Notes under the pieces: generated by a model | The model's database searches: none | Told to the model about the DNA's origin: nothing | The model's input: only the letters and a program-made list of their open reading frames with translations | Position numbers and translations under genes: made by a program | NCBI RefSeq assembly: GCF_030652515.1 | Contig: NZ_JAUSAR010000005.1 | Location: forward strand, 62,001-126,000 | Source of the DNA: Aquabacterium sp. | GTDB taxonomy: Bacteria; Pseudomonadota; Gammaproteobacteria; Burkholderiales; Burkholderiaceae_C | Direction of reading: 5' to 3' | Length of the DNA stretch: 64,000 bases | Part shown: piece after piece, positions 34,398 to 46,192 of the stretch | Layout: every line of letters starts with the position of its first letter | Numbering within the stretch: position 1 is the first letter of the stretch

Positions 34398-35150
34398 TCA
34401 GCGTTGGCCAGTGGCATGGGGCCGCCACAGGTCCACAAAAGCCTGGAACCACCAGGAGCGCAGCCCGATCACCAGCGTGTAGGGCTTGCGCTGCGTGGCA
34501 GGCAGGCGTTGGTCGGCCAAGTGCTGCTGGGCAAAGTCTTCAGCCACGCGCTGCAGGCGCTCAGCAAAAGGTTTGGCCAGGCTTTGCCCGATGGAGCCGT
34601 GCACGAGCAGCAAGAGCTCGTCATCGCCTTCAAAGCCCCCTGCGAAATACTCTTCCACCACATGTTCTCGGAAGAAACTCATCACCGGGCCGTGGGGCCG
34701 CCAGCGGAAGGTTTTGGACACCTTGAGCCGGTAGCGGTTGAGGGGCCGCAACTCGATGATGCCCAGCTTGTCCAGCTTGGCCAGCAGGCGGAAGCACTCG
34801 GTCTCGGTGATCTCGTAGGTCGACACGATCTGCTCGAAGGTCCATTGGCTCAAGCAGCAGATGGCCATCAGCAGCAGCTTGCGGTCGGCCACCACGGCTT
34901 TTTCTTGCGCCAGGGTCAGCTCGCGCTTCAAGGGCTGGGCATCGGCCACGCGGCGGGCCAGGTCGGCGAAGTCCAGCTTGAGCACGCGGCAGATGTCGTC
35001 GATGCGGGACAGGGGCATGTCGCCCTTGGCGAAGACGCGCTTGATGCTGGATTCGGCCATGCCCAAACGCTCGCCCAGCTGGGCATAGGTGATGCCGGCT
35101 GATTTCAGCTCCTGCTTCAGCGTGTTCACGAGGTCTTGGGTGGTGCTCAT
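34398..35150 (-). CDS. XRE-type HTH transcriptional regulator with a winged/effector C-terminal domain
   Basis: The 250-residue protein has a Cro/C1 HTH at about residues 5-62 (LVNTLKQELKSAGITYAQLGERLGMAESSIKRVFAKGDMPLSRIDDICRVL). The C-terminal part includes a likely second helix-turn-helix (WTFEQIVSTYEITETECFRLLAKLDKLGIIELRP). The start is the ATG giving MSTTQDL. An inverted-repeat cluster at 35161-35207 lies just upstream, so autoregulation and control of the divergent YiaA/DUF2145 genes is plausible. It is probably cotranscribed with the AmpG-like gene. Confidence 0.85.
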   Translation of the reverse strand: MSTTQDLVNTLKQELKSAGITYAQLGERLGMAESSIKRVFAKGDMPLSRIDDICRVLKLDFADLARRVADAQPLKRELTLAQEKAVVADRKLLLMAICCLSQWTFEQIVSTYEITETECFRLLAKLDKLGIIELRPLNRYRLKVSKTFRWRPHGPVMSFFREHVVEEYFAGGFEGDDELLLLVHGSIGQSLAKPFAERLQRVAEDFAQQHLADQRLPATQRKPYTLVIGLRSWWFQAFVDLWRPHATGQR

Positions 35151-35160
35151 GGTGGCGTCG

Positions 35161-35207
35161 GGTATCGAAATTTGATACCAAGTATGCACGATGGCGCTAC
35201 TTGGTAT
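35161..35207. promoter_or_regulatory. Inverted-repeat operator cluster between the XRE regulator and yiaA
   Basis: Two overlapping dyads share one arm. GGTATC (35161-35166) and GATACC (35174-35179) form a short palindrome with a 7-base spacer. ATACCAAGTA (35175-35184) and TACTTGGTAT (35198-35207) form a perfect 10-base inverted repeat. The cluster begins 11 bases before the regulator ATG and lies 75 bases before the divergent gene. This is a classic layout for a self-regulating repressor; the identity of the binding protein is inferred. Confidence 0.6.
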
Positions 35208-35281
35208 TGATTGATTGACCTGTGGAAGCTGAATTTCCACAATCCATTCCCATGTTCAACACGCTCCCAAGGGGCCCCGAG

Positions 35282-35698
35282 ATGACCACCACCATTCGCC
35301 GTGACACCAAATCCTGGAAGACCCAGGTCTGGCTCTCTTTCGGCATCGCCGTGACCGTGTGCGCCACCGGCCTGGGCTGGTTGCCCGGCGCCGACCTGGA
35401 GCGCGCCTTCATGGTCATGGGCTATGTGTTCTGCCTGTCGGCCGTGTTCGCGCTGTCCAAGTTCGTTCGTGACAAGGAACTGCGTGGCCATGACACGCCC
35501 ATGTGGTCGGTGGTGGTGTGGTCGGGCTTTGCCTTTGCCATCGGCCTGACCGGTTGGGGCCTTTACCAGATGGACATCAACCCGACCTACAAGGCCTACC
35601 TGCTGGTGACCTGGCTGTTCCTGATCTCCAGCGCCTTCACCCTGGCCAAGATGCTGCGCGACGACCACGAGGCCGATGTGGCCGAACACAAGGAATGA
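35282..35698 (+). CDS. yiaA: YiaA/YiaB-family inner membrane protein
   Basis: The 138-residue protein contains two copies of the two-helix YiaAB unit. Each ends in a K/R-R-D motif: FALSKFVRDKE after the first hairpin and FTLAKMLRDDHE after the second. TMs are at about 12-30, 39-56, 76-94 and 101-118. Function unknown in this family. The start ATG (MTTTIRRDTK) is 20 codons inside the open frame. It heads a plus-strand trio with the next two genes, divergent from the XRE regulator. Confidence 0.87.
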   Translation: MTTTIRRDTKSWKTQVWLSFGIAVTVCATGLGWLPGADLERAFMVMGYVFCLSAVFALSKFVRDKELRGHDTPMWSVVVWSGFAFAIGLTGWGLYQMDINPTYKAYLLVTWLFLISSAFTLAKMLRDDHEADVAEHKE

Positions 35699-35700
35699 CC

Positions 35701-36120
35701 ATGAAGATTTTGCAAAAAACAACCCGAATCCTGGCCTTGAGTGCGGCCCTGAGCCTGGCCTCCATGGCGCAGGCCCACAACGAGGCCTCTGAAGCCAGCG
35801 CGCTGTCGGCCCTGCCGGTGGCGGTCTCCGTGGCGGCGCCCTCCATGGTGCTGTCGGCGGGCGTGGTGCTGACCGTCGTCTCTGTGCAGGTGGTGGCTGG
35901 TGCCACCGTGTGGGTGGTGCAGCGCGCCAGCGACGGCGCCCGGATGGTGATCCGCTGGGGCTCGCAGGCCGCAGGGGTGGCCTCGGTGGCCTTGGGCACC
36001 GCCGTCACGGTGACGGCGATCAGCGCGGGCTACATCCTGTCGGCGGCGGGCCAGGCCATCGCCTTCGTGCCCAACGCCTTGGGCGCCTCGCTGCTCTACA
36101 ACGAACGCTTCACCGATTGA
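35701..36120 (+). CDS. Small exported hydrophobic protein (STM0539-like)
   Basis: The 139-residue protein has a signal peptide (ILALSAALSLASMAQA-HN) and two or more hydrophobic stretches (MVLSAGVVLTVVSVQVVAGATVWVV; GVASVALGTAVTVTAISAGYILSAAG). It ends LLYNERFTD. It resembles the STM0539-type small proteins often found beside DUF2145 genes; that name is from memory and moderate in confidence. AAGGA sits six bases before the ATG. The gap to yiaA is two bases and to DUF2145 twelve, so the three are one transcript. Confidence 0.65.
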   Translation: MKILQKTTRILALSAALSLASMAQAHNEASEASALSALPVAVSVAAPSMVLSAGVVLTVVSVQVVAGATVWVVQRASDGARMVIRWGSQAAGVASVALGTAVTVTAISAGYILSAAGQAIAFVPNALGASLLYNERFTD

Positions 36121-36132
36121 TCGGAGCCCAGC

Positions 36133-36909
36133 ATGTTCCATTTCAAAACCGCCGTGGCCGCCTGGTGCCTGGCTCTGTCTTTCACGGCCCACGCGGGCAG
36201 GCCTTGCGAGGTCAAGCCCCTGACCGTGGGCGCCGTGCAAAAAGGCCTGGCCTTGGCCGAGCAGACCGTCAAACGCCTGAACGACACGGGTGCCAAGGTC
36301 GTGATGCTGGCCAGAGCCGGACAGGACCTGAGCCAGTACGGGTTGCGCTACTCGCACCTGGGCCTGGCCTACCGCGATGGCAGCACCTGGCGCGTGGTGC
36401 ACAAGCTCAACCAGTGCGGCACCGACCGCTCGGCCTTGTACCGCCAAGGCATCGGCGACTTCTTCATGGATGCACCCTTTGAATACGAAGCCGGTGCGGT
36501 CGTGCTGTCACCCCAGGTTCAGGATCGCCTGTGGCCCATGCTCCAGGATGGCCAAGTCCTGCGGACTCTGCACACGCGGGCCTACAGCATGGTGGCCTAT
36601 GCCTGGGCGCAGCAGTACCAGCAGAGCAACCAATGGGCGATCGAAACATTGGCCCTGGCGATGGAACCTCAGGCAAGCCGCCGTGACCAGGCTCAGGCCT
36701 GGCTGCGCTTCAAGGGCTATGAGCCCACCGAGCTGCACTTGTCCACCTTGAGCCGACTGGGCGCCCGCCTGACCTCGGCCAATGTCAGCTTTGACGACCA
36801 CCCCACGCACCTGCGCTTCTCGGGCCGCATCCGCACGGTCACGGTCGATTCCGTGTTCGCCTGGCTGAACCGCTCGGGATTGGGCGAGTCCCCCCTGCTT
36901 ATCCATTGA
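36133..36909 (+). CDS. DUF2145 domain-containing exported protein
   Basis: The 258-residue protein has a signal peptide (VAAWCLALSFTAHA-GR) and the DUF2145 core: LARAGQDLSQYGLRYSHLGLAYRDG, VVHKLNQCGTDRSALYRQGIGDFFMD, then AYSMVAYAWAQQYQQSNQWAIETLA. The His in SHLG and the Cys in NQCG resemble a papain-like/NlpC arrangement, so a peptidase-type fold is possible but not established. It is the last gene of the yiaA trio; the following transporter begins about 80 bases on. Confidence 0.85.
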   Translation: MFHFKTAVAAWCLALSFTAHAGRPCEVKPLTVGAVQKGLALAEQTVKRLNDTGAKVVMLARAGQDLSQYGLRYSHLGLAYRDGSTWRVVHKLNQCGTDRSALYRQGIGDFFMDAPFEYEAGAVVLSPQVQDRLWPMLQDGQVLRTLHTRAYSMVAYAWAQQYQQSNQWAIETLALAMEPQASRRDQAQAWLRFKGYEPTELHLSTLSRLGARLTSANVSFDDHPTHLRFSGRIRTVTVDSVFAWLNRSGLGESPLLIH

Positions 36910-36989
36910 TTGGCGGCCCCAAGTTTGCCTATACATTTTCGGCTGACGATACAAGTTGCGCATCCAGCATCAGTGAGAGGAACACGATC

Positions 36990-38906
36990 TTGAGCAAACC
37001 CCCTGGCCAAGCCACGCCTCCGAGCGGACAGTTCGCCCTCCTGGGCCAGCGCCGCTTCGCGCCATTTTTCTGGACGCAGTTCCTGGGCGCGGCCAACGAC
37101 AACCTGTTCAAGTTCGCCTTCACGGTGCTGGTGACTTACCAGCTGAACGTGTCCTGGCTGGACGCCAAGATGGCGGGTCTGGTCATTGGCGCCCTGTTCA
37201 TCCTGCCCTTCGTGCTGTTCTCGGCCACGGCGGGGCAGTGGGCCGACAAGTACGACAAGGGCCGCATCATGCGGGCCATCAAGCTGCTGGAAGTGGCCAT
37301 CATGCTCCTGGTGGCGTTTGGCTTCTTTGGTCAGAACGTGCCGCTGCTGCTGGCTTGCGTGTTCCTGATGGGCTTGCACTCCACCTTTTTCGGCCCCGTC
37401 AAATACGCTTACCTGCCACAGCACCTCAGCCCGCGCGAGTTGACCGGCGGCAACGGCATGGTCGAGATGGGCACCTTCGTGGCCATTCTGCTGGGCAATG
37501 TGGGCGGCGGCCTGTTGATGAGCATCCCCGAGGTCGGCGTGCATTGGGCGGCGGGCGCTTGCCTGAGCGTGGCAGTGATCGGCTGGTTGATGTCTCTGCA
37601 GATCCCGGCCTCACCCTCGTCCGACCCTGGCCTGAAGCTCAACTGGAATCCCGCCACCGAAACCTGGCGCAACCTCAAGCTGGCCGCCGAGTACCCCAGC
37701 GTGTTCCGCTCTTTGCTGGGCATCTCGTGGATGTGGTTCTTTGGCGCCGTTTTCCTGGCGCAATTCCCATCCTTTGCGCGCGATGTGTTGGGCGGCGACG
37801 AGCAGGTGGCTTCGTTGCTGCTGGTGGTGTTCTCCGTGGGCATCGCCATTGGCTCCCTCTTGTGCGAAACCTTTTCTCACCGCAGCGTCGAGATCGGCCT
37901 GGTGCCCATCGGCGCGGTGGGCATGACGGTGTTCGCCTTCGACCTGTACCTGGCCAGCCGTGGCCTGAGCCACCCCGTGGGCAGCCTGATGACCGTGGGC
38001 CAGTTCGTGGCGCAGCACGACCATTGGCGCGTGATGATCGACCTGGCCATGCTGGCCTTCAGCGCGGGTTTGTACAGCGTGCCCATGTACGCCCTGATCC
38101 AGCTGCGTGCTCAGCCCAGCCACCGCGCGCGCATCATCGCGGCCAACAACATCCTCAACGCGCTGTTCATGATCGTGAGCAGCCTGATGGCCGGGGCCTT
38201 GCTCGGCGCGGGCCTGTCGATCCCCGAGGTGTTTGGGGCCACGGCCGTGCTCAACATCATCGTGGTGGGCTATGTGTTCTGGCTGATGCCCGAGTACATC
38301 GTGCGCCTGGTGATGCTGTTCGCGACCCGCATCGTCTACCGCCTGAAGGTGCGTGGTGAAGACCACCTGCCCACCGATGGCGCGGCCATCCTGGTGTGCA
38401 ACCACGTCAGCTTTGTCGATGCGGTGATCCTGGGCGTGATCAGCCCTCGTCCCATGATCTTCCTGATGGACCACCGCATCTTCAAGATGCCCGGTGTGGG
38501 CTGGTTCTTCCGCGCGGTCAAGGCCATCCCCATCGCGCCCCAGAAAGAAGATCCGGTGGCCTACGAGCGCGCCTTTGAACGTGCCCGCCAGGCCTTGAGC
38601 GACGGGGAGCTGCTGTGCCTTTTTCCTGAAGGCGCCATCACCCGCGACGGCACCTTGCAGCCCTTCAAGGCCGGCATCATGAAGATCCTGGAAACCAACC
38701 CGGTGCCGGTGATTCCCTCGGCCGTGCACAACCTGTGGGGCTCCAGCTTTTCGCGCATCGATGGGGTGGCCATGGCCAAGCCCCTGCGGCGCGGCCTGTT
38801 CAACCACGTGGGCCTGGTGGTGGGCGAAGCCATTGCGCCCGACCAGGTCACGCCTGAAGGTTTGCAAGCCCGTGTGCAGGCCTTGCTGAACGAGCCGGCC
38901 CCTTGA
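36990..38906 (+). CDS. LplT-like MFS transporter fused to a PlsC-type acyltransferase
   Basis: The 638-residue fusion has an MFS/LplT-type domain (about 1-430, starting QFALLGQRRFAPFFWTQFLGAANDNLFKF) and a C-terminal 1-acyl-glycerophosphate-type acyltransferase (about 440-638). The acyltransferase motifs are NHVSFVD (NHxxxxD), FLMDHRIFKMPG, FPEGAITRDG (the EGT block) and VIPSAVHN. It resembles the LplT-Aas system, which flips and re-acylates lysophospholipids, but lacks the acyl-ACP synthetase part. The likely start is a TTG at 36990 with GAGAGGA upstream; an ATG at 36906 overlapping DUF2145 is an alternative. Its stop overlaps the second transporter by four bases. Confidence 0.9.
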   Translation: MSKPPGQATPPSGQFALLGQRRFAPFFWTQFLGAANDNLFKFAFTVLVTYQLNVSWLDAKMAGLVIGALFILPFVLFSATAGQWADKYDKGRIMRAIKLLEVAIMLLVAFGFFGQNVPLLLACVFLMGLHSTFFGPVKYAYLPQHLSPRELTGGNGMVEMGTFVAILLGNVGGGLLMSIPEVGVHWAAGACLSVAVIGWLMSLQIPASPSSDPGLKLNWNPATETWRNLKLAAEYPSVFRSLLGISWMWFFGAVFLAQFPSFARDVLGGDEQVASLLLVVFSVGIAIGSLLCETFSHRSVEIGLVPIGAVGMTVFAFDLYLASRGLSHPVGSLMTVGQFVAQHDHWRVMIDLAMLAFSAGLYSVPMYALIQLRAQPSHRARIIAANNILNALFMIVSSLMAGALLGAGLSIPEVFGATAVLNIIVVGYVFWLMPEYIVRLVMLFATRIVYRLKVRGEDHLPTDGAAILVCNHVSFVDAVILGVISPRPMIFLMDHRIFKMPGVGWFFRAVKAIPIAPQKEDPVAYERAFERARQALSDGELLCLFPEGAITRDGTLQPFKAGIMKILETNPVPVIPSAVHNLWGSSFSRIDGVAMAKPLRRGLFNHVGLVVGEAIAPDQVTPEGLQARVQALLNEPAP

Positions 38907-40255
38907 AGCCTGAGCAGCCACACCAGTTCCGGCTGCTGGGGCAGCGCCGCTTTTCGCCGTTTTTCTTCACGGTTTTCCTGGGGTCGATGAATGACAACGT
39001 CCTCAAGTTCTCCGTCACGCTGCTGTTGACCTACCAGGTGGCGGTGCCCTGGCTGCCGCCCAACCTGGTCGGACCCTTCATGGGCGCCATCTTCATCGCA
39101 CCTTCCTTGTTGCTGTCGGCCACCATGGGCCAATGGGCCGACCGGTGCGACCTGGGTTGGTTGATCCGCCTGGGCAAAAGCCTGGAGGTCATCATGATGG
39201 TCCTGGCGGCCTGGGCCTTGTGGCGGCGCGATGCGGCCCTGATGGTGGGCTGTGTGCTGCTGTCCGGGGCGCACGTGGCCTTGTTCTCCACCGTGAGGTA
39301 CGCCTACATCCCCCAGCATCTGCGCTTGCACGAGCTGACCGGTGGCAATGGGCTGCTGGAGATGGGCATTTTCCTCGCCATCCTGATGGGCACCTTGGTG
39401 GGCGGTCTGCTGGTCGCGCCTGAGTTGGGCGGCACCTGGACCGTGGGCCTGGCGGTGGTGCTGATGAGCGTGCTGGGCCGCATCTCATCCCACTGGATCC
39501 CCAGCACGCCTGCGGTCGATCCCGGCTTGAAAATCCATTGGAACCCGGTGGCCGAGACCTGGCGCAACCTGAAGCGTTGCCATGAAGACCCGCTGGTGTT
39601 CGCCTCCATGCTGGGCATTTCGTGGATGTGGTTCTTCGGGGCCGGGTTCCTGGCCATGTTCCCGATCCTGAGCAAGGATGTGCTGAATGGCCAGGAGGGC
39701 GTGGCGTCTTTCCTGCTGGTGTTGACCTCGCTGGGCATTGGCGTGGGCGCCTTGATGTGCGAGCGCTTGTCTCGCGGCCGGGTGGAGCTGGGGCTGGTGC
39801 CGCTGGGTGCTTTGGGCATGGCCGTGTTTGCCATTGAGATGTCGATGGCCGTGCATGCGCTGGAGCAGGCCAAGGCCCTGAATGCACGGCCCGCCTGGAC
39901 CGCGATGGCGTTTGTGGCCCATCCCGCGCATTGGCGCTTCCTGGTGGATTTGGTGTTGATGGCGCTGTCGGTCGGCCTGTTCAGCGTGTCTTTGTACGCG
40001 CAGATGCAGGCGCGTGCCGAGCCCAGTCACCGGGCCCGCCTCATCGCGGCCAACAACATCCTCAACGCGCTGTTCATCCTCTTGAGCGCGGTGCTGGTGG
40101 GCGGCTTGAGCGCTGCCGGTCTCAGCATGGGGCAGTTGTTCGCGGCCCAGGCCGTGGTCCACATTGTGGTGTGCGGACTGGCGTTTGCGTGGCAGCCCAT
40201 TTTTGTCAGGCGTGCCGTGATCCTGGTCAGGCAATGGCTTGGGTCACAATCGTAG
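38903..40255 (+). CDS. Second LplT-like MFS transporter, without acyltransferase domain
   Basis: The 450-residue protein is a paralogue of the preceding gene's transporter half: QFRLLGQRRFSPFFFTVFLGSMNDNVLKF, HLRLHELTGGNGLLEMG, HWNPVAETWRNLKR, LGISWMWFFGAGFLAMFP and SHRARLIAANNILNALF all have close counterparts there. It probably moves lysophospholipid or a related amphiphile (family inference). The start appears to be TTG at 38903, overlapping the upstream TGA as TTGA. It has 12 TMs and lacks the acyltransferase extension. Confidence 0.88.
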   Translation: MKPEQPHQFRLLGQRRFSPFFFTVFLGSMNDNVLKFSVTLLLTYQVAVPWLPPNLVGPFMGAIFIAPSLLLSATMGQWADRCDLGWLIRLGKSLEVIMMVLAAWALWRRDAALMVGCVLLSGAHVALFSTVRYAYIPQHLRLHELTGGNGLLEMGIFLAILMGTLVGGLLVAPELGGTWTVGLAVVLMSVLGRISSHWIPSTPAVDPGLKIHWNPVAETWRNLKRCHEDPLVFASMLGISWMWFFGAGFLAMFPILSKDVLNGQEGVASFLLVLTSLGIGVGALMCERLSRGRVELGLVPLGALGMAVFAIEMSMAVHALEQAKALNARPAWTAMAFVAHPAHWRFLVDLVLMALSVGLFSVSLYAQMQARAEPSHRARLIAANNILNALFILLSAVLVGGLSAAGLSMGQLFAAQAVVHIVVCGLAFAWQPIFVRRAVILVRQWLGSQS

Positions 40256-40281
40256 CCATTCGCATCAACTCTTCAAACATC

Positions 40282-40962
40282 ATGGGAAGCTTCTTGTCGC
40301 GCTCGGTCCTGGCCCGTGTGGTGCCGTTTGTGTTGTTCATGCTGCTGCTGGCCTTGCGCGGCCAGGTGCCCGCCGATGGCAGTTGGGGCATCGATCCTCG
40401 TTGGGTCTATGGCCTGTGTGTGCTGGTGGTCAGTGGCAGCTTGCTGTTCTTCTGGCGTGATTACCAGGAACTGGCGCGCGGCAGCTTGCCAGCGGCCAAG
40501 GAGTTGGTGCTGGCGGTGATTGTTGGCGTGGTGGTGTTCGTGCTGTGGGTCAACCTGGCCCAGCCCTGGATGATGTTGGGCGAGGCCACGGCCAGTTTCC
40601 GCCCGGTGGACAGCGAGGGGCGCATTGAGTGGGGCCTGGTGGTGGTGCGCTGGGTGGGCGCGGCCCTGATGGTTCCCATCATGGAAGAGCTGTTCTGGCG
40701 TTCCTACCTGATGCGCTGGATTGACAACCCCGACTTCGAGAAGGTGGACCCGCGCGCGGTCACGCTGAAGGCGGTGGCTCTGTCCACCGTGGTGTTCATG
40801 CTGGCGCACACGCAGTGGCTCGCGGCCATCCTGGCGGGCCTGGCGTATGCCTGGCTGTACAAGCGGACTGGCTCCTTGTGGTCGCCCATCCTGGCCCATG
40901 CCGTCACCAACGGCGTGCTGGGGGTGTGGGTGGTGCTCTACGGCAACTGGCAATTCTGGTAA
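40282..40962 (+). CDS. CPBP/CAAX-type intramembrane protease
   Basis: The 226-residue membrane protein carries the ABI/CPBP motifs: the Glu-Glu pair in PIMEELFWRSYLMRW, the His in FMLAHTQW, and the last motif PILAHAVTNGVLG. The layout resembles the CAAX-protease-like proteins linked to exosortase systems (TIGR03008 type), but no exosortase or PEP-CTERM gene is in this window. Function is unknown. It starts at an ATG 26 bases after the transporter and is 23 bases before the EEP-family gene. Confidence 0.85.
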   Translation: MGSFLSRSVLARVVPFVLFMLLLALRGQVPADGSWGIDPRWVYGLCVLVVSGSLLFFWRDYQELARGSLPAAKELVLAVIVGVVVFVLWVNLAQPWMMLGEATASFRPVDSEGRIEWGLVVVRWVGAALMVPIMEELFWRSYLMRWIDNPDFEKVDPRAVTLKAVALSTVVFMLAHTQWLAAILAGLAYAWLYKRTGSLWSPILAHAVTNGVLGVWVVLYGNWQFW

Positions 40963-40985
40963 TCAGGTCAACAAGGAGACGTGCC

Positions 40986-42023
40986 ATGGAGCGCACGCGC
41001 AAGTGGTGGCAATCGCTGGGCCAGTGGGTGGTCGCGGCGGTGGCCGTGGGGCTTTTGCTGGTGTGGTTGGGTTTGTCCAATGACCCGGAAAGCCATGCCG
41101 CGCTGGCCTTGTTGCTGTATGTGCCTTACCCGGTCTACCTGGTGCCCGCGGTGCTGGCATTGATCTGGTCGCTCAGTTTGGGATGGCGTTGGCGCGTTCT
41201 GGCCATGGGCAGCGTGTTGTTCGTGCTGACCGTGTTGATGCGCCCAGCCCTGGGGAGTCCCGACGATGGCTACCGGCGCGTGCGCCTGATGACCTACAAC
41301 ATCAAGGCGTATTTGGCGGTGCACCGGCCCACGGGTGTGGCCGACCTGGCGATGGAGGTTTTGCAGCACGATCCTGATGTGGTGGTGCTGCAAGACGCTG
41401 GACAGCTCCTGGATGTGCGCTACACCCCCCCGACGTCGATCAAAACCATTCTTGGCCAGAGAGAGGTCTATGCCTTTGGGCAGTACATCGTGGCCAGTCG
41501 GTTTCCCATGAAAGGCTGCTTGCCGGGGTGGATTCCCTACAACGGGCAGAACCACAGCTATGTGCATTGCGTGATCTCGGTCAATGGCACCGATTTTGAC
41601 TTGGTCACGGTGCATTTCGTGACGCCGCGCGATGGGCTGAATGCGGCACGAAGTGGCGGTGTCAAGGGCCTGGGCGCCTGGCGCGACAACATGAACAAGC
41701 GCTTGACGCAGTCCGGGGTGTTGGCCGAGCACCTGCGTTTGATGAAGCGCCCCCGCGTCGTGGCTGGCGACCTGAACGCACCTGAAAATTCAAGCGTGGT
41801 GCAAGATCTGCTGGACACGGGTTTGCGGGATGCGTTTGCTTCCGCTGGCCTGGGCTATGGCTACACCCATGGCCACTCGCTGTGGCCCGGGATCTCGTTC
41901 CTGCGCATTGACCACATCCTGGTCAGCGAAGAGATCGGTGTGAGCGATGCGTTCGTGGGTGGCAAGGTCGCGTCGCAGCACAGGCCGGTCATTGCCGATC
42001 TGCTGCTGGTGCGGCAACCTTGA
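40986..42023 (+). CDS. Membrane-anchored endonuclease/exonuclease/phosphatase (EEP) family protein
   Basis: The 345-residue protein has three N-terminal hydrophobic segments (VVAAVAVGLLLVWLGL, LLLYVPYPVYLVPAVLALIWSL, VLAMGSVLFVLTVL) and an EEP catalytic domain from about residue 95. Family motifs are MTYNIK, VVLQDAG (Asp in place of the more usual Glu), VTVHF, VAGDLNAP, RIDHILVS and the final QHRPVIADL. The catalytic His and Asp-Asn are kept. The substrate could be nucleic acid, phosphoinositide or sphingolipid head group; the genes around it suggest an envelope lipid theme, which is inference. AAGGAG precedes the ATG. Confidence 0.85.
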   Translation: MERTRKWWQSLGQWVVAAVAVGLLLVWLGLSNDPESHAALALLLYVPYPVYLVPAVLALIWSLSLGWRWRVLAMGSVLFVLTVLMRPALGSPDDGYRRVRLMTYNIKAYLAVHRPTGVADLAMEVLQHDPDVVVLQDAGQLLDVRYTPPTSIKTILGQREVYAFGQYIVASRFPMKGCLPGWIPYNGQNHSYVHCVISVNGTDFDLVTVHFVTPRDGLNAARSGGVKGLGAWRDNMNKRLTQSGVLAEHLRLMKRPRVVAGDLNAPENSSVVQDLLDTGLRDAFASAGLGYGYTHGHSLWPGISFLRIDHILVSEEIGVSDAFVGGKVASQHRPVIADLLLVRQP

Positions 42024-42625
42024 TTTTGTCGGGGCAGCGCGGGGCTGGGAATCGGCAGTGGTGGGCAGGGCTCCTACGGTGGCGGCCCACCGCGTTGCGG
42101 CGGACTGCTCTGCGGTGCTCGGCCACGGCGGGCGGCTGAGGAACTCGCTGTCCTTCGGCACCTCAAACAGTCCTCGCCGACCCCTCGCTGTGCGAGGGGC
42201 AACCCGCCGCGGCCTCCGCTCCTCGACGCCCCCGAAGTCGCCCAACCCACCACCGCCTCATCCCTGATCGCCCCGCTGGTGGCGGGGCACGAAATGCAGC
42301 TGTGGCATTCCACCAGCGGGGCGAGACAGGGCTGGGGCGGCATCCGACGGGCCGCCTGGCTTGGTGCTGAGACGCACAGCGCCGAGGTGGGCGCGCGACA
42401 GCGCGCATCAACATCTGACTGGCCCTGGTTGTCTGAGCGCAGCGGCCAAAGGCCGCGCAGCGAGTTCCACGGCCGCACCTCGGCGCGAGCATCGAAGGCA
42501 GTCCCGCGCAGCGGGACCACCAAGCTGAAGCCCGGCCGGATGCCGCCCCAGCCCGCGCCCCGGGCTGCACTGACAAAGCGCCTCACCGAGCGCCGACGCG
42601 TGACAGGCCCGTGAGCAAGTCGGCG
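42024..42625. repeat. Non-coding 600-base element between convergent genes, probable dispersed repeat
   Basis: This is the only gene-free stretch longer than 300 bases. It separates the 3' ends of the EEP gene and tgt. Open frames exist on both strands, but none has a start with a ribosome site or a recognisable domain. A minus-strand conceptual translation contains phrases such as VVPLRGTAFDARAEVRPWNSL that I recall from spurious ORFs in many Burkholderiales genomes, which suggests a family of dispersed intergenic elements. It contains a large hairpin (42269-42323). No transposase, terminal repeats or target duplications were seen. Confidence 0.5.
42269..42323. repeat. Long hairpin with perfect 14-base arms
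   Basis: CGCCCCGCTGGTGG (42269-42282) and CCACCAGCGGGGCG (42310-42323) are perfectly complementary. Inside the loop AATGC and GCATT can also pair, and outside the arms CCCTG and CAGGG extend the stem with two unpaired bases. It could act as a bidirectional terminator between two convergent genes, though it lacks T runs. Confidence 0.7.
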
Positions 42626-46157
<3,532 letters not shown>

Positions 46158-46192
46158 GATTTTTATAGTGAATGACTTGTTTGACGCGCACT

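Noticed and set aside
42074-42614. Possible small genes on both strands in the 42.0-42.6 kb gap
   Set aside because: No ribosome sites, no domains and biased Arg/Ser/Pro content; better explained by a non-coding element.
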